From NCBI GenBank assembly GCA_035506535.1, contig DATJPE010000083.1, positions 51,218 to 115,217 on the forward strand: DNA of 64,000 bases. The letters run 5' to 3'. Source of the stretch: Actinomycetes bacterium (GTDB lineage Bacteria > Actinomycetota > Actinomycetes > DATJPE01). The number at the start of each line of letters is the position of its first letter. Positions within the stretch are counted from its first letter, which is position 1. The notes under the pieces were generated by a model that worked only from the letters and a program-made list of their open reading frames with translations, had not been told where the DNA came from and searched no databases. The translations under genes were made by a program, and so were the position numbers. Shown here piece by piece: positions 1-7,877 of the stretch.

Positions 1-1
1 T

Positions 2-100
2 GGCGGCCGAGAACCCGCCCAGCGGTTCACGGCGCGCTGCGGGACCCTCAGCGGGCGGGGGCGGCGGGCCGGCGGGCGTACTGGGGGGCGAGGAGGCCAT
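2..100 (-). CDS. Possible N-terminus of a leftward gene cut by the window edge
   Basis: An ATG read leftward from position 100 opens a stop-free frame to the edge. It encodes a Pro/Ala-rich start (MASSPPSTPAG, then a run of prolines). Low-complexity proline-rich N-termini are common in actinobacterial membrane and secreted proteins, but 33 codons cannot identify a family. No strong Shine-Dalgarno is seen. The region could equally be non-coding; sequence left of the window would decide. Confidence 0.25.
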   Translation of the reverse strand, partial: MASSPPSTPAGPPPPPAEGPAARREPLGGFSAA

Positions 101-139
101 GGTGCCCCCATCCTGCCTCCCCCCTCCGACACCCCGCCC

Positions 140-215
140 CGCTCACCTACCCCTCCACGCTCACCCGCCCCGCTCGCTCACCCACCCCGCTCGCTCACCC
201 ACCCCATCGGGGTCC
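140..215. repeat. Low-complexity CCCGCTCACCC-type tandem repeat
   Basis: A C-rich stretch contains two adjacent copies of a 17-base unit (ccccgctcgctcaccca) and degenerate flanking copies. It lies downstream of the leftward gene ending at 294 and beside a family A palindrome. It looks like slippage-generated intergenic sequence with no coding potential. Confidence 0.5.
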
Positions 216-224
216 CCGTCTTCC

Positions 225-277
225 CGAATGAACGCGGCGTTCAGTCGGACCTATTGGAGGAACGCCGCGTTCATTCG
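225..277. repeat. Palindromic repeat family A, copy 1
   Basis: A perfect 17-base inverted repeat (gaatgaacgcggcgttc and its complement at 226-242 and 260-276; 18 pairs counting 225/277) flanks a 17-base loop containing cctattgg. Three more copies lie at 21479, 45672 and 47894. This copy sits just downstream of the stop of the leftward gene at 294, so it could also act as a terminator. Confidence 0.8.
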
Positions 278-293
278 AAAGGGATGGGGGTGG

Positions 294-1358
294 TCAGACG
301 GTGACGAGGGCGTAGTGGAGGCCGCCGTCCTTGGAGACGAGGAGCTTGCCGGAGTCCGTGACGGCGAAGCCGACGCTCGGGCTGGTGTACCCGATGAACC
401 CGAACGTCGTGCCGGCCGGCAGCGACGGTACGTGCGCCACGGCGACGTGACCGCTCGTCGAGACCCGGCGCAGTTTCCCGGAACCCTGCGCCGAGACCGC
501 CGCGTGCGTCGCGTCGATCCCGCCGACCGCGATCCGTGACGCCGAGGCCGCGACCGCCGGCCCGGCGTGCCAGCCCACGCCGCCGCCGGGGGAGTAGCCG
601 TAGGCGTCGGCCGTCCCGGTCGGGCAGTCGACCCACGTCGTGCCGTGCGAGGAGGACACCTGGCCGAAGCCGAGCGAGGCGTCGCACCAGGACGGGCCGT
701 TGCTCGCCGTGAAGCCGGCGGCGCTGACGACGTACGCCCGGACGTGCAGGTCCGACGGCCGGAACGACAGCACCTCCGCGCGCCCGGCGCTGAGCGCGAC
801 GAGCGCCGGTGAGCCCTCGACCGTGACGGTCGGTACGTCGAGGCGGCGCGCGAAGGCACCCGCCGAAGTGGCCGTGGCCGATGCCGACCACGCACGGACC
901 CGCCCGCTCGCGCGGCCGGCGACCCAGACGCGCCCGCCGCCGACGTCCATGACGGACAGCCGCTGCGCGAGCGGTACCCGCCGCCACGTCCATCCCGCGT
1001 TCGACGTGCGCCACAGCTGGTAGCCGACGGCTCGGCCGGGCGCCAGGATCCAGCCGTGCACGCCGTCGGCGGCCATCCGAAGCGTGGTGGCCCTTCGCGG
1101 GGTGCCACCCACGTGCGCCGAGGTCTTCTCCAGGCTGAAGCTGACCCCGCCGTTGGTGGTGTGCGCGATCGCGTTGCAGCGGTGGGCGCCGCACGGGACG
1201 CTGCCCAGCACCCACCACTGGCTCGCCGAGATCGCGCTCACCTGCTGGGCGCGAAAGCCGGCAGGGACCGGGTCGAGTCCCGCGTGCGCGCTGACGGCCG
1301 GCAGGACCGCCAGCCCCAGCGCCGCTGCCCCTGCCGTCGCCATGGTCCGTCTACGCAT
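294..1358 (-). CDS. Secreted BNR/Ycf48-like beta-propeller protein
   Basis: This 354-residue protein begins with a signal peptide: Arg-rich n-region MRRRTM, hydrophobic core, and an Ala-X-Ala type site at SAHA. The mature part has propeller-like modules with TTNGG and TSNAGWTW turns typical of BNR/Ycf48-type repeats, and ends in a SKDGGLHYALV motif. The ATG at 1358 is chosen because AGGAGG lies a few bases upstream. The next gene upstream on the same strand (1529-2800) has the same C-terminal fold, so the two look like paralogues, one free and one membrane-anchored. Function is unknown; export and ligand sensing are inferred. The 170-base gap to the upstream gene contains a candidate promoter. 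Confidence 0.75.
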   Translation of the reverse strand: MRRRTMATAGAAALGLAVLPAVSAHAGLDPVPAGFRAQQVSAISASQWWVLGSVPCGAHRCNAIAHTTNGGVSFSLEKTSAHVGGTPRRATTLRMAADGVHGWILAPGRAVGYQLWRTSNAGWTWRRVPLAQRLSVMDVGGGRVWVAGRASGRVRAWSASATATSAGAFARRLDVPTVTVEGSPALVALSAGRAEVLSFRPSDLHVRAYVVSAAGFTASNGPSWCDASLGFGQVSSSHGTTWVDCPTGTADAYGYSPGGGVGWHAGPAVAASASRIAVGGIDATHAAVSAQGSGKLRRVSTSGHVAVAHVPSLPAGTTFGFIGYTSPSVGFAVTDSGKLLVSKDGGLHYALVTV

Positions 1359-1418
1359 CACACGTCCTCCTGCTCGTGTCCCCGCCTCGGTCCCAGCGAT
1401 CGTGAGTGATCCAGGGCC

Positions 1419-1447
1419 GGTACGGCGTGTCGAAGTGCACCTGTCAA
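1419..1447 (-). promoter_or_regulatory. Candidate promoter of the secreted propeller gene
   Basis: Read leftward, a TTGACA hexamer at 1447-1442 is followed 17 bases later by a weak -10 (CGTACC, 1424-1419). It lies about 60 bases before the ATG at 1358. The -35 is a perfect sigma-70-type match and the -10 is poor. Recognition by the neighbouring ECF sigma is possible but untested. Confidence 0.3.
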
Positions 1448-1528
1448 AGATCGCGCGAGTGCGGCGCTGATACATCGCATCGTCGTACGCCCTGCCGCGG
1501 GCGGGCGGAGTGACGCGTCGAGGACGCC

Positions 1529-2800
1529 TCATCGGGAGAACGTCACCGCGATCCACGAGTGCCCACCGTCCGTGCTCCGCAGCAGCTGGCCCTTGCCCGT
1601 GATGGCGAAGCCGTGGGTCGCGTTGGTGAACCCGAGGTAGCGCCACCCGCCGCTCACCCCGTTCACGTGCACCTCACGCTCCAGGGTGCCGTTCGCGTCG
1701 ACGACGGCCAGCGCGGTGTCCGACGTACTGATCACCGCGTGCGTCGCGTCGATCGCGCCTACCGTGTGCCGCCCGGCCGGACCCTGGACCGGCACCGACT
1801 GCCATGTCGTGCCGAGGTCGGTCGAGCGCAGGACGGCGTCGGCGGTCCCGGTCGGGCACGACAGCCACACGCCGCCACGCCCACCAGACAGCGACGAGAG
1901 CCCGAGCGTGACGTCGCACCCGGTCACGGGGTGCGTGCCGGTGGTCTTGCCGTCGCTGTCGTAGCTCGCCGACACCACCGCGTTCGCGTTGCGCCACACC
2001 ACGACGGCCCGGTCGCCCTGGACGGCGAGCTGTATGTTCGCCGCACCCGACGTCGCCGTTCCGGGGATCGTGGCGACGTCTCGCCACGACCCCGAACCCG
2101 CCTGGCGCCACAGGTGGATCGAGGAGTCGGTGGCCTGCTGGAGGGCGTACGTCGTCGTCGATCCGCCCGCCTCGAGCGCGAAGTAGCCCTTGACAGGACC
2201 GATGTCGCGCAGGGTCTGTCCCCCGTCAGCAGTGGTCGCCAGGGTGCCGTCCTGCGTCATGACGGTGCCGTGCGTGCTGTCGACGAAGCGAACGCCCGCA
2301 AGGCGATTCGGGAGGGTGACGTTCGACGCGGGAGCGAAGGTCGCCCCGCCGTCGCTCGTCGTCACCAGCGCGCCGCCACAGCCGGTGCACGACCGGTTCG
2401 CCGCGACCCACCAGTGCCGGTCGTCGATGGCCGACACCGAGGCGGTGTCGGTGAGGTCGGCCAGAGACGTGCCGCCCGTGGTCGCGACCGAGGACGAGGC
2501 GGGCGAGCTGGCGGGGGAGTGGTAGAGCGACGCCTGGATGCTGGAGGCCGCGGCGGTGGTCTGCGCGCCCGAGGAGCCGGGTACGGCCTGTGGCCCGCCG
2601 CTCGCCCACGGATGGGTGATGCCCAGACCGAGTCCCACGACCGCGAGCACGGACAGCGTCGCGGCGAGCGCCTGCTTGCGGCGCCGGCGACGGTCCGCCC
2701 CCGCGTAGACGCGCTCGAGCGGCACCGAGCGGTCCGGGGGGCGGTTGCCCCGGTCGGCCAGGACCCGGCGCAGGTCGCGCTCCAGCTCCTCGTCGTTCAT
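1529..2800 (-). CDS. Membrane-anchored propeller protein, putative anti-sigma partner
   Basis: This 423-residue protein has an acidic/basic cytosolic N-terminus of about 45 residues (MNDEELERDLRRVLADRG). One transmembrane helix follows (about 47-65, ALAATLSVLAVVGLGLGI), then a Ser/Thr/Ala linker and a large external propeller-like domain with TSDGGATF, TTADGGQT and STDGGHSW repeats. The start ATG overlaps the sigma-factor stop by 4 bases and AGGAGG precedes it, so the two are translationally coupled. That arrangement is typical of ECF sigma/anti-sigma pairs, though no ZAS (zinc-binding anti-sigma) motif with His and Cys residues is visible. I infer that it holds or modulates the sigma factor in response to something outside the membrane. 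Its C-terminus resembles the secreted protein at 294-1358. Confidence 0.7.
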   Translation of the reverse strand: MNDEELERDLRRVLADRGNRPPDRSVPLERVYAGADRRRRRKQALAATLSVLAVVGLGLGITHPWASGGPQAVPGSSGAQTTAAASSIQASLYHSPASSPASSSVATTGGTSLADLTDTASVSAIDDRHWWVAANRSCTGCGGALVTTSDGGATFAPASNVTLPNRLAGVRFVDSTHGTVMTQDGTLATTADGGQTLRDIGPVKGYFALEAGGSTTTYALQQATDSSIHLWRQAGSGSWRDVATIPGTATSGAANIQLAVQGDRAVVVWRNANAVVSASYDSDGKTTGTHPVTGCDVTLGLSSLSGGRGGVWLSCPTGTADAVLRSTDLGTTWQSVPVQGPAGRHTVGAIDATHAVISTSDTALAVVDANGTLEREVHVNGVSGGWRYLGFTNATHGFAITGKGQLLRSTDGGHSWIAVTFSR

Positions 2801-3342
2801 GTCGACCACGTCCCCTCCTGCTGCTGGGCGGCGAGCTTTTCGCGTAGCCGTACCAGCGCCCGTGACGTCGTGCTCTTCACCGTCCCGACCGAGCACCCCA
2901 GCACCTCGGCCGTCTGCGCCTCGCCGAGGTCCTCGTAGAAGCGCAGCACCAGCACCGCGCGCATCCGCGGCGGGAGCTCGCCGAGGGTCGACCACAGGGC
3001 CGCGTCGTGCGGGTCGGACGGGACGTAGGCCGTGTCCGGCACCTGGTCGGTGACGTGCTCACGACGCATCCGGCGCCAGACGCTGACGTTGCGGTGCACG
3101 ATGGCGCGGCGCACGTACCCCTCGGGATCGTCCTTGCGCACGACCCTCGGCCACGCCGCGACCGTGCGTTCCAGCGCGTCCTGCACGAGGTCGGCGGCCT
3201 TGTCGCGATCACCCGTGAGCACGTAGGCGAACCGCAGGAGTGCGGGCGTGCGGGCGCGCGCGAAGGCATCGAAGGCCTCGCGGTCGGCCGCGTCCACGTC
3301 CTCGAGTCTCCCGCTGGTGGCTCGTATTGCGGTGTCGGTCAT
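2797..3342 (-). CDS. ECF RNA polymerase sigma factor, SigE-like family
   Basis: This 181-residue protein has the two sigma domains of ECF factors. Region 2 reads LLRFAYVLTGDRDKAADLVQDALER and is followed by YVRRAIVHRNVSVWRR. Region 4 has LPPRMRAVLVLRFYEDLGEAQ, and a helix-turn-helix ends in GCSVGTVKSTTSRAL. The sequence type matches the actinobacterial SigE-family subgroup often paired with membrane proteins. ATG 3342 is chosen because it gives the normal family length; a longer frame upstream lacks sigma homology. No strong Shine-Dalgarno is visible. The promoter probably lies in the 124-base gap to the divergent DUF3046 gene. Confidence 0.88.
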   Translation of the reverse strand: MTDTAIRATSGRLEDVDAADREAFDAFARARTPALLRFAYVLTGDRDKAADLVQDALERTVAAWPRVVRKDDPEGYVRRAIVHRNVSVWRRMRREHVTDQVPDTAYVPSDPHDAALWSTLGELPPRMRAVLVLRFYEDLGEAQTAEVLGCSVGTVKSTTSRALVRLREKLAAQQQEGTWST

Positions 3343-3466
3343 GGCTTCACCGTCGTGTCGTCCGGTTGTCCGAACCCAGGACGCGCAACCGGTGACGGGG
3401 GTTGCGCGTCTCCGAGTCATGGTTGTGGAGGCCGGGTACGCCGCGGCGGCGGGTAGCGTCGAACCC

Positions 3467-3661
3467 GTGCGGCTGAGCGACTTCTGGGTGCGCATGGAGC
3501 ACCACCTCGGTCCGGCGTACGCGCGGACCTGGGCGCACGACATCGTCCTGGCCGAGCTCGACAACCGGACCGTCGACCAGGCGCTGGCGGGCGGGGTCGC
3601 CACCAAGGACGTATGGCGCGCGGTCGCCGCGCACCTCGAGCTGCCGGCGCGCGAGCGATGA
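3467..3661 (+). CDS. DUF3046 family protein
   Basis: This 64-residue protein carries the family hallmark: LSDFWVRMEHHLG, then ARTWAHDIVLAELDNRTV, then a C-terminal [19 protein letters not shown]3046 proteins are small actinobacterial proteins often found just upstream of recA, as here; no function is established. The GTG at 3467 is chosen because family members start almost directly at this motif. The stop overlaps the ATG of the GH3 gene by 4 bases, so the two are probably co-translated. Confidence 0.85.
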   Translation: MRLSDFWVRMEHHLGPAYARTWAHDIVLAELDNRTVDQALAGGVATKDVWRAVAAHLELPARER

Positions 3662-4878
3662 GACCCGTCGCCGCCCTCGTCGCGGCCGTCGCGCTGGTCG
3701 CCGTCGGGTCCGTGCCCGTGACGGCGTACGCCGGCGACGCCCTCGACGGCTTCGCGCGGCAGGGCGTACGGCCCTCTGACACCGTGCCCGGCGTGAGCGC
3801 GGCCGCCTTGTCGTCAGCCACTCCGGTCTGTGTGGCTCACACGTACAACGCGATGACCCCCGACCAGCGGCTCGGCCAGCTGTTCATGATCGGGGTGCCG
3901 GTGGCCAAGCCGACCCTGGCCCGCCAGATCGCCGCGACCCTGGTGGGCACCGACCACGTGGGCTCGCTCATCCTGTCCGGGCGCAGCCACGCCAGCGTGG
4001 CGAGCATCGGTCGGCTGACCACGAGCTTCCAGCATCTCGCGACGACGGCGGCGACCGGCGGCGTGGGCCTGGTCGTCTCCACCGACCAGGAGGGCGGCAA
4101 GGTCCAGGTCCTGCAGGGATCCGGCTTCCACACGATCCCGTCCGCGCTCGTGCAGGGACGGATGGCGACGACGACCCTGCGGTCGGCCGCCACCGTCTGG
4201 GGCAAGGCCCTGGCACGTGCCGGGGTGAACCTGGACCTCGCCCCCGTGGCCGACGTACCCGTGGCCGGTCGGCCGAACCCGCCGATCGCCGACCTGGACC
4301 GCGCCTACGGCTTCACCTCCGCGAGGGTGACGGTGAAGTCGTCGGCGTTCGCGGCGGGGATGACGGCGGCGGGCGTGGGCACCACCTGGAAGCACTTCCC
4401 GGGACTGGGCCGGGTGCCCGCGAACACCGACACCACGCGCAGCGTGCACGACAGGGTCACCTCGACCCGGTCGTCGACCCTGGTCCCGTTCCGGCAGGCG
4501 GTGGCGTCCGGCGCGGGCTGGGTGATGGTGTCGCTCGCGATCTACGACCGGATCGACCCCGGGCACCGCGCTGCCTACTCCAGCACGGTCGTCACCGGGC
4601 TGCTGCGCGGGCAGCTGGGGTTCACCGGCGTGGTGGTCTCGGACTCCCTCAGCGCCGCTTCCGCGGCGGTCGTCCCGGCCGGCCACCGGGCCGCGGACGT
4701 GATCGCGGCGGGAGGGGACGTGGCCCTCGCGGTCGACTCGACGCTGCTCGCTCCGATGCTGGCGGGCGTACGCGCTCGCGCCGCGGCCTCGCCCGCCTTC
4801 CGGGCCCAGGTCAAGGCGTCGGTGCTGCGGGTCCTGGTCGCCAAGAAGGCGCTCGGGCTCCTCCCGGCGTGTCGCTAG
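3658..4878 (+). CDS. Secreted glycoside hydrolase family 3 protein (NagZ-like)
   Basis: This 406-residue protein starts with a signal peptide ([17 protein letters not shown], cleavage near AYA). A GH3 N-terminal barrel follows with the blocks [39 protein letters not shown] and [12 protein letters not shown]. The Asp in the last block is the expected nucleophile. Family 3 enzymes of this single-domain type remove N-acetylglucosamine from cell-wall fragments. The loop after KHFPG reads [14 protein letters not shown], and the Asp-Ser-His general-acid dyad of classical NagZ is not evident. Activity or substrate may therefore differ. Translation is coupled to DUF3046 through an ATGA overlap. Confidence 0.82.
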   Translation: MRPVAALVAAVALVAVGSVPVTAYAGDALDGFARQGVRPSDTVPGVSAAALSSATPVCVAHTYNAMTPDQRLGQLFMIGVPVAKPTLARQIAATLVGTDHVGSLILSGRSHASVASIGRLTTSFQHLATTAATGGVGLVVSTDQEGGKVQVLQGSGFHTIPSALVQGRMATTTLRSAATVWGKALARAGVNLDLAPVADVPVAGRPNPPIADLDRAYGFTSARVTVKSSAFAAGMTAAGVGTTWKHFPGLGRVPANTDTTRSVHDRVTSTRSSTLVPFRQAVASGAGWVMVSLAIYDRIDPGHRAAYSSTVVTGLLRGQLGFTGVVVSDSLSAASAAVVPAGHRAADVIAAGGDVALAVDSTLLAPMLAGVRARAAASPAFRAQVKASVLRVLVAKKALGLLPACR

Positions 4879-4880
4879 GG

Positions 4881-4896
4881 TCGAACAGCCGTTCGA
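4881..4896. promoter_or_regulatory. SOS box (LexA operator) of recA
   Basis: TCGAACAGCCGTTCGA is a perfect 6-4-6 palindrome matching the Gram-positive/actinobacterial LexA box consensus. It lies 143 bases before the recA start and 3 bases after the GH3 stop. It implies LexA repression of recA and probably recX, with induction after DNA damage. Confidence 0.88.
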
Positions 4897-5038
4897 CCTA
4901 CGATGCACAGGCGACCCGGTCCCGGGCCTTGTGCACAGACCCGGGTCGCGCCAGCCGGACTGTCGGTGGCGCCTCCTAGCGTCCTCGTCGACCCCGGCCC
5001 CGACCGGACCACCCGCTCGACCCTCAGGAGCGCCAGCC

Positions 5039-7186
5039 ATGCCAGCACCCGCCGATCGCGAGAAGGCCCTCGACCTGGCGCTCGCGCAGATCGAACGCGC
5101 CCACGGCAAGGGCGCGGTCATGCGCCTCGGCGACGAGGCGCGAGCACCCATCGACGTGATCCCGACCGGCTCGATCGCCCTCGACGTGGCCCTCGGCATC
5201 GGCGGCCTGCCGCGCGGCCGGATCGTGGAGATCTACGGACCCGAGAGCAGCGGGAAGACTAGCTTGGCGCTGCACGCGGTCGCCAGCGCCCAGCGAGCCG
5301 GCGGCATCGCCGCGTTCATCGACGCCGAGCACGCTCTCGACCCGGACTACGCCCGCAAGCTGGGTGTCGACACCGACGCGCTGCTCGTCTCCCAGCCGGA
5401 CACCGGCGAGCAGGCGCTGGAGATCATGGACATGCTCATCCGCTCCGGCGCGATCGACGTCATCGTCATCGACTCCGTCGCGGCCCTGGTCCCGCGCGCG
5501 GAGATCGAGGGCGAGATGGGCGACAGCCACGTCGGACTGCAGGCCCGACTGATGTCCCAGGCCATGCGCAAGATCACCGGTGCCCTGAGCCAGTCGAACA
5601 CCACGGCGATCTTCATCAACCAGCTGCGGGAGAAGGTCGGAGTGTTCTTCGGCTGCTTCTCCTACACGACGCGGGTCACCCTCGCCGACGGCACCCAGGA
5701 GAAGATCGGCAAGATCGTCAACCAGAAGATGGACGTCGAGGTGCTCTCCTATGACCCGGAGACGAACCGGGTCGTGCCGCGGCGCATCGTGAACTGGTTC
5801 GACAACGGCCCGGTCGAGGAGTTCCTGCAGTTCACGGTGGCCAAGTCCGGGCGCAACGGGCGGCGCGCCCAGTTCTCGGCGACCGCCAACCACTTGATCC
5901 GCACGCCTGGGGGGTGGCGGGAGGCCGGCGAGCTGCTGGCCGGGGACCGGGTCATGGTCGCCGAGGACCGGAAGCTGAGCGACCTGCAGTGGCAGCTGGT
6001 CCTCGGCAGCCTCATGGGCGATGGTGCGCTGTCTCCCAACACCCGGGGCCGCTCCGGAACACGCTTCCGGATGAGTCACGGACCCAAGCAGCACGCCTAC
6101 CTGGACTGGAAGGCGTCGTTGCTGGGCAACATCCAGCAGTCGCGGTCCGAGAACGCCGCCGGGGCCGCGTTCGTCGATCTGACCCCCCTGCCCGAGCTGG
6201 CTGAGCTGCGGCGAGCGGTCTATTTCGACGGTCGCAAGGTCCTGTCCTGGGACTACCTGAAGGCGCTGACCCCGTTCGCGCTGGCGATCTGGTACATGGA
6301 CGACGGAACGTTCGCCCTGCGGGCCAAGGGGCTGCAGGAACGCACCCGCGACGGCAGCGGGAGAGTCGAGATCTGCATCGACGCGCTCACCCCGGACTCA
6401 CGCCAACGGCTGTTGGATCACCTCGCGGGAGCCTTCGACCTCCATCCGAAGCTGATCCAACGCGGTCCGCGCCAGCAGAACGTGCTCGTCTTCCCGAAGG
6501 ACGAGACGACGAAGCTGCACGAGATTGTCGCGCCCTATGTCCACCCGTCGATGGACTACAAGCTGCTTCCTCGGTTGCGCGGCCGGTTCTTGGTGACGCC
6601 GGAGTTCGTCGAGCCGGAGGCCACTCTCGTGCCCGCGGAGATCCTCGACATCCACGTCAAGCCCCGGTTGCGCACGATGCATCGGTTCGACATCGAGGTG
6701 GAGGGCAACCACAACTACTTCGTCGACGGCGTCATGGTCCACAACAGCCCCGAGACGACCACGGGTGGCAAGGCCCTGAAGTTCTACGCGTCGGTGCGTT
6801 TGGACGTCCGGCGGATCGAGACGCTCAAGGACGGCCAGGACGCGGTGGGCAACCGGACCCGGGTCAAGGTCGTCAAGAACAAGCTGGCCGCGCCGTTCAA
6901 GCAGGCCGAGTTCGACATCCTCTACGGCCAGGGCATCTCCCGTGAGGGCAGCCTGATCGACATGGGCGTCGACAACGGCATCGTGCGCAAGAGCGGCGCC
7001 TGGTACACCTACGACGGCGACCAGCTCGGCCAGGGCAAGGAGAACGCCCGCGCGTTCCTGCGCGACAACCCCGACCTCGCCGACGAGATCGAGAAGCGCA
7101 TCAAGGAGAAGCTGGGGATCGGCCCCACCGTCGACGCGCCCGCCGCCGAAGCGCCGCTGGCCCCGGTGGTCCCGATCGACGAGTAG
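5039..7186 (+). CDS. recA: Recombinase RecA precursor with an in-frame intein
   Basis: The precursor has 715 residues: a 351-residue RecA interrupted by a 364-residue intein after residue 205. The N-extein shows the Walker [10 protein letters not shown] (67-75), [26 protein letters not shown] and the L2-loop start [13 protein letters not shown]. The C-extein resumes at [13 protein letters not shown] and ends in an acidic/Pro tail. RecA forms ATP-dependent filaments on single-stranded DNA, drives strand exchange and triggers LexA self-cleavage. The ATG at 5039 has AGGAG about 10 bases upstream and the normal start [19 protein letters not shown]. An SOS box lies upstream and recX follows after 29 bases. 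The intein must splice out for activity. Confidence 0.98.
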   Translation: MPAPADREKALDLALAQIERAHGKGAVMRLGDEARAPIDVIPTGSIALDVALGIGGLPRGRIVEIYGPESSGKTSLALHAVASAQRAGGIAAFIDAEHALDPDYARKLGVDTDALLVSQPDTGEQALEIMDMLIRSGAIDVIVIDSVAALVPRAEIEGEMGDSHVGLQARLMSQAMRKITGALSQSNTTAIFINQLREKVGVFFGCFSYTTRVTLADGTQEKIGKIVNQKMDVEVLSYDPETNRVVPRRIVNWFDNGPVEEFLQFTVAKSGRNGRRAQFSATANHLIRTPGGWREAGELLAGDRVMVAEDRKLSDLQWQLVLGSLMGDGALSPNTRGRSGTRFRMSHGPKQHAYLDWKASLLGNIQQSRSENAAGAAFVDLTPLPELAELRRAVYFDGRKVLSWDYLKALTPFALAIWYMDDGTFALRAKGLQERTRDGSGRVEICIDALTPDSRQRLLDHLAGAFDLHPKLIQRGPRQQNVLVFPKDETTKLHEIVAPYVHPSMDYKLLPRLRGRFLVTPEFVEPEATLVPAEILDIHVKPRLRTMHRFDIEVEGNHNYFVDGVMVHNSPETTTGGKALKFYASVRLDVRRIETLKDGQDAVGNRTRVKVVKNKLAAPFKQAEFDILYGQGISREGSLIDMGVDNGIVRKSGAWYTYDGDQLGQGKENARAFLRDNPDLADEIEKRIKEKLGIGPTVDAPAAEAPLAPVVPIDE
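5654..6745 (+). mobile_element. RecA intein with LAGLIDADG homing endonuclease domain
   Basis: These 364 codons begin with Cys1 ([13 protein letters not shown]) and end in [14 protein letters not shown] followed by Ser+1. They carry splicing blocks A, B ([12 protein letters not shown]), F and G. The endonuclease core has two LAGLIDADG-type motifs, [11 protein letters not shown] (about residues 116-126) and [11 protein letters not shown] (about 210-220), both with acidic catalytic positions. Site and sequence match the Mycobacterium leprae RecA intein (insertion at GVMFG/SPET), not the M. tuberculosis one, which sits further downstream. Both endonuclease motifs are intact, so it may still be mobile. 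Confidence 0.95.
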
Positions 7187-7215
7187 GCAGCCGAGGCGGA
7201 CAGGACACGACGGTC

Positions 7216-7821
7216 GTGGTGCGCAGACGGAGGGGTCGTCCCGGCCCGGAAGAGCCCGAGCGTCCGGACGTCGAGCAGCAGGCTGCCGCCGACCCGGAGG
7301 CGGTGGCCCGCACCATCGTCCTGCAGCAGCTGACCGCGGGCCCCCGGACCCGCGGTCAGCTGGCGGGCGTGCTGGCCCGCAAGGGCGTACCCGAACAGGC
7401 CGCACTCGACGTGCTCGACCGCTTCGGCGAGCTGGGTCTGGTCGACGATGCCGCGTTCAGCCGTGGCTGGGTGAGCTCGCGGCACGAGGGGCGCGGCCTG
7501 GCCCGCGGCGCCCTCGCCCGCGAGCTGCGCCAGCGCGGCGTGGACGAGCCCACGATCAGCGAGGCGTTGGGCGACCTCGACGGTGTCCGCGAGCTGGAGA
7601 CGGCGCGCCGCCTGGTGGCCAAGAAGCTGCCGAGCACCCGGGGTGCCCCGCGCGAGGCCCGTTTCCGGCGCCTGGCCGGCATGCTGGCGCGCAAGGGCTA
7701 CCCGCCGGGGATGTGCGCCCAGGTCGTCGCGGACGCGCTGCGCAACGAGGGCACCGAGGTGCACGTCGTCGTGGGCAGCGACGAGGACCTCTACCGGATG
7801 GACGCTCTCGACGCCGACTGA
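7216..7821 (+). CDS. recX: Regulatory protein RecX
   Basis: This 201-residue protein has a basic N-terminal extension, then RecX-type three-helix repeats. Recognisable blocks are LTAGPRTRGQLAGVLARKGV, FGELGLVDDAAFSRGWV, ARGALARELRQRGVDE and FRRLAGMLARKGYPPGMC. RecX binds RecA filaments and limits recombinase activity. Position is the strongest support: it starts 29 bases after recA on the same strand, as in most actinobacteria. The GTG at 7216 is the first start in frame; a second GTG follows at once. It is probably co-transcribed with recA from the SOS promoter. Confidence 0.93.
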   Translation: MVRRRRGRPGPEEPERPDVEQQAAADPEAVARTIVLQQLTAGPRTRGQLAGVLARKGVPEQAALDVLDRFGELGLVDDAAFSRGWVSSRHEGRGLARGALARELRQRGVDEPTISEALGDLDGVRELETARRLVAKKLPSTRGAPREARFRRLAGMLARKGYPPGMCAQVVADALRNEGTEVHVVVGSDEDLYRMDALDAD

Positions 7822-7877
7822 CCCCTCCTCGCGGGGACCGCGCCCGGCACGCCTGCGACGTCCGCCAGGATGTCGCT

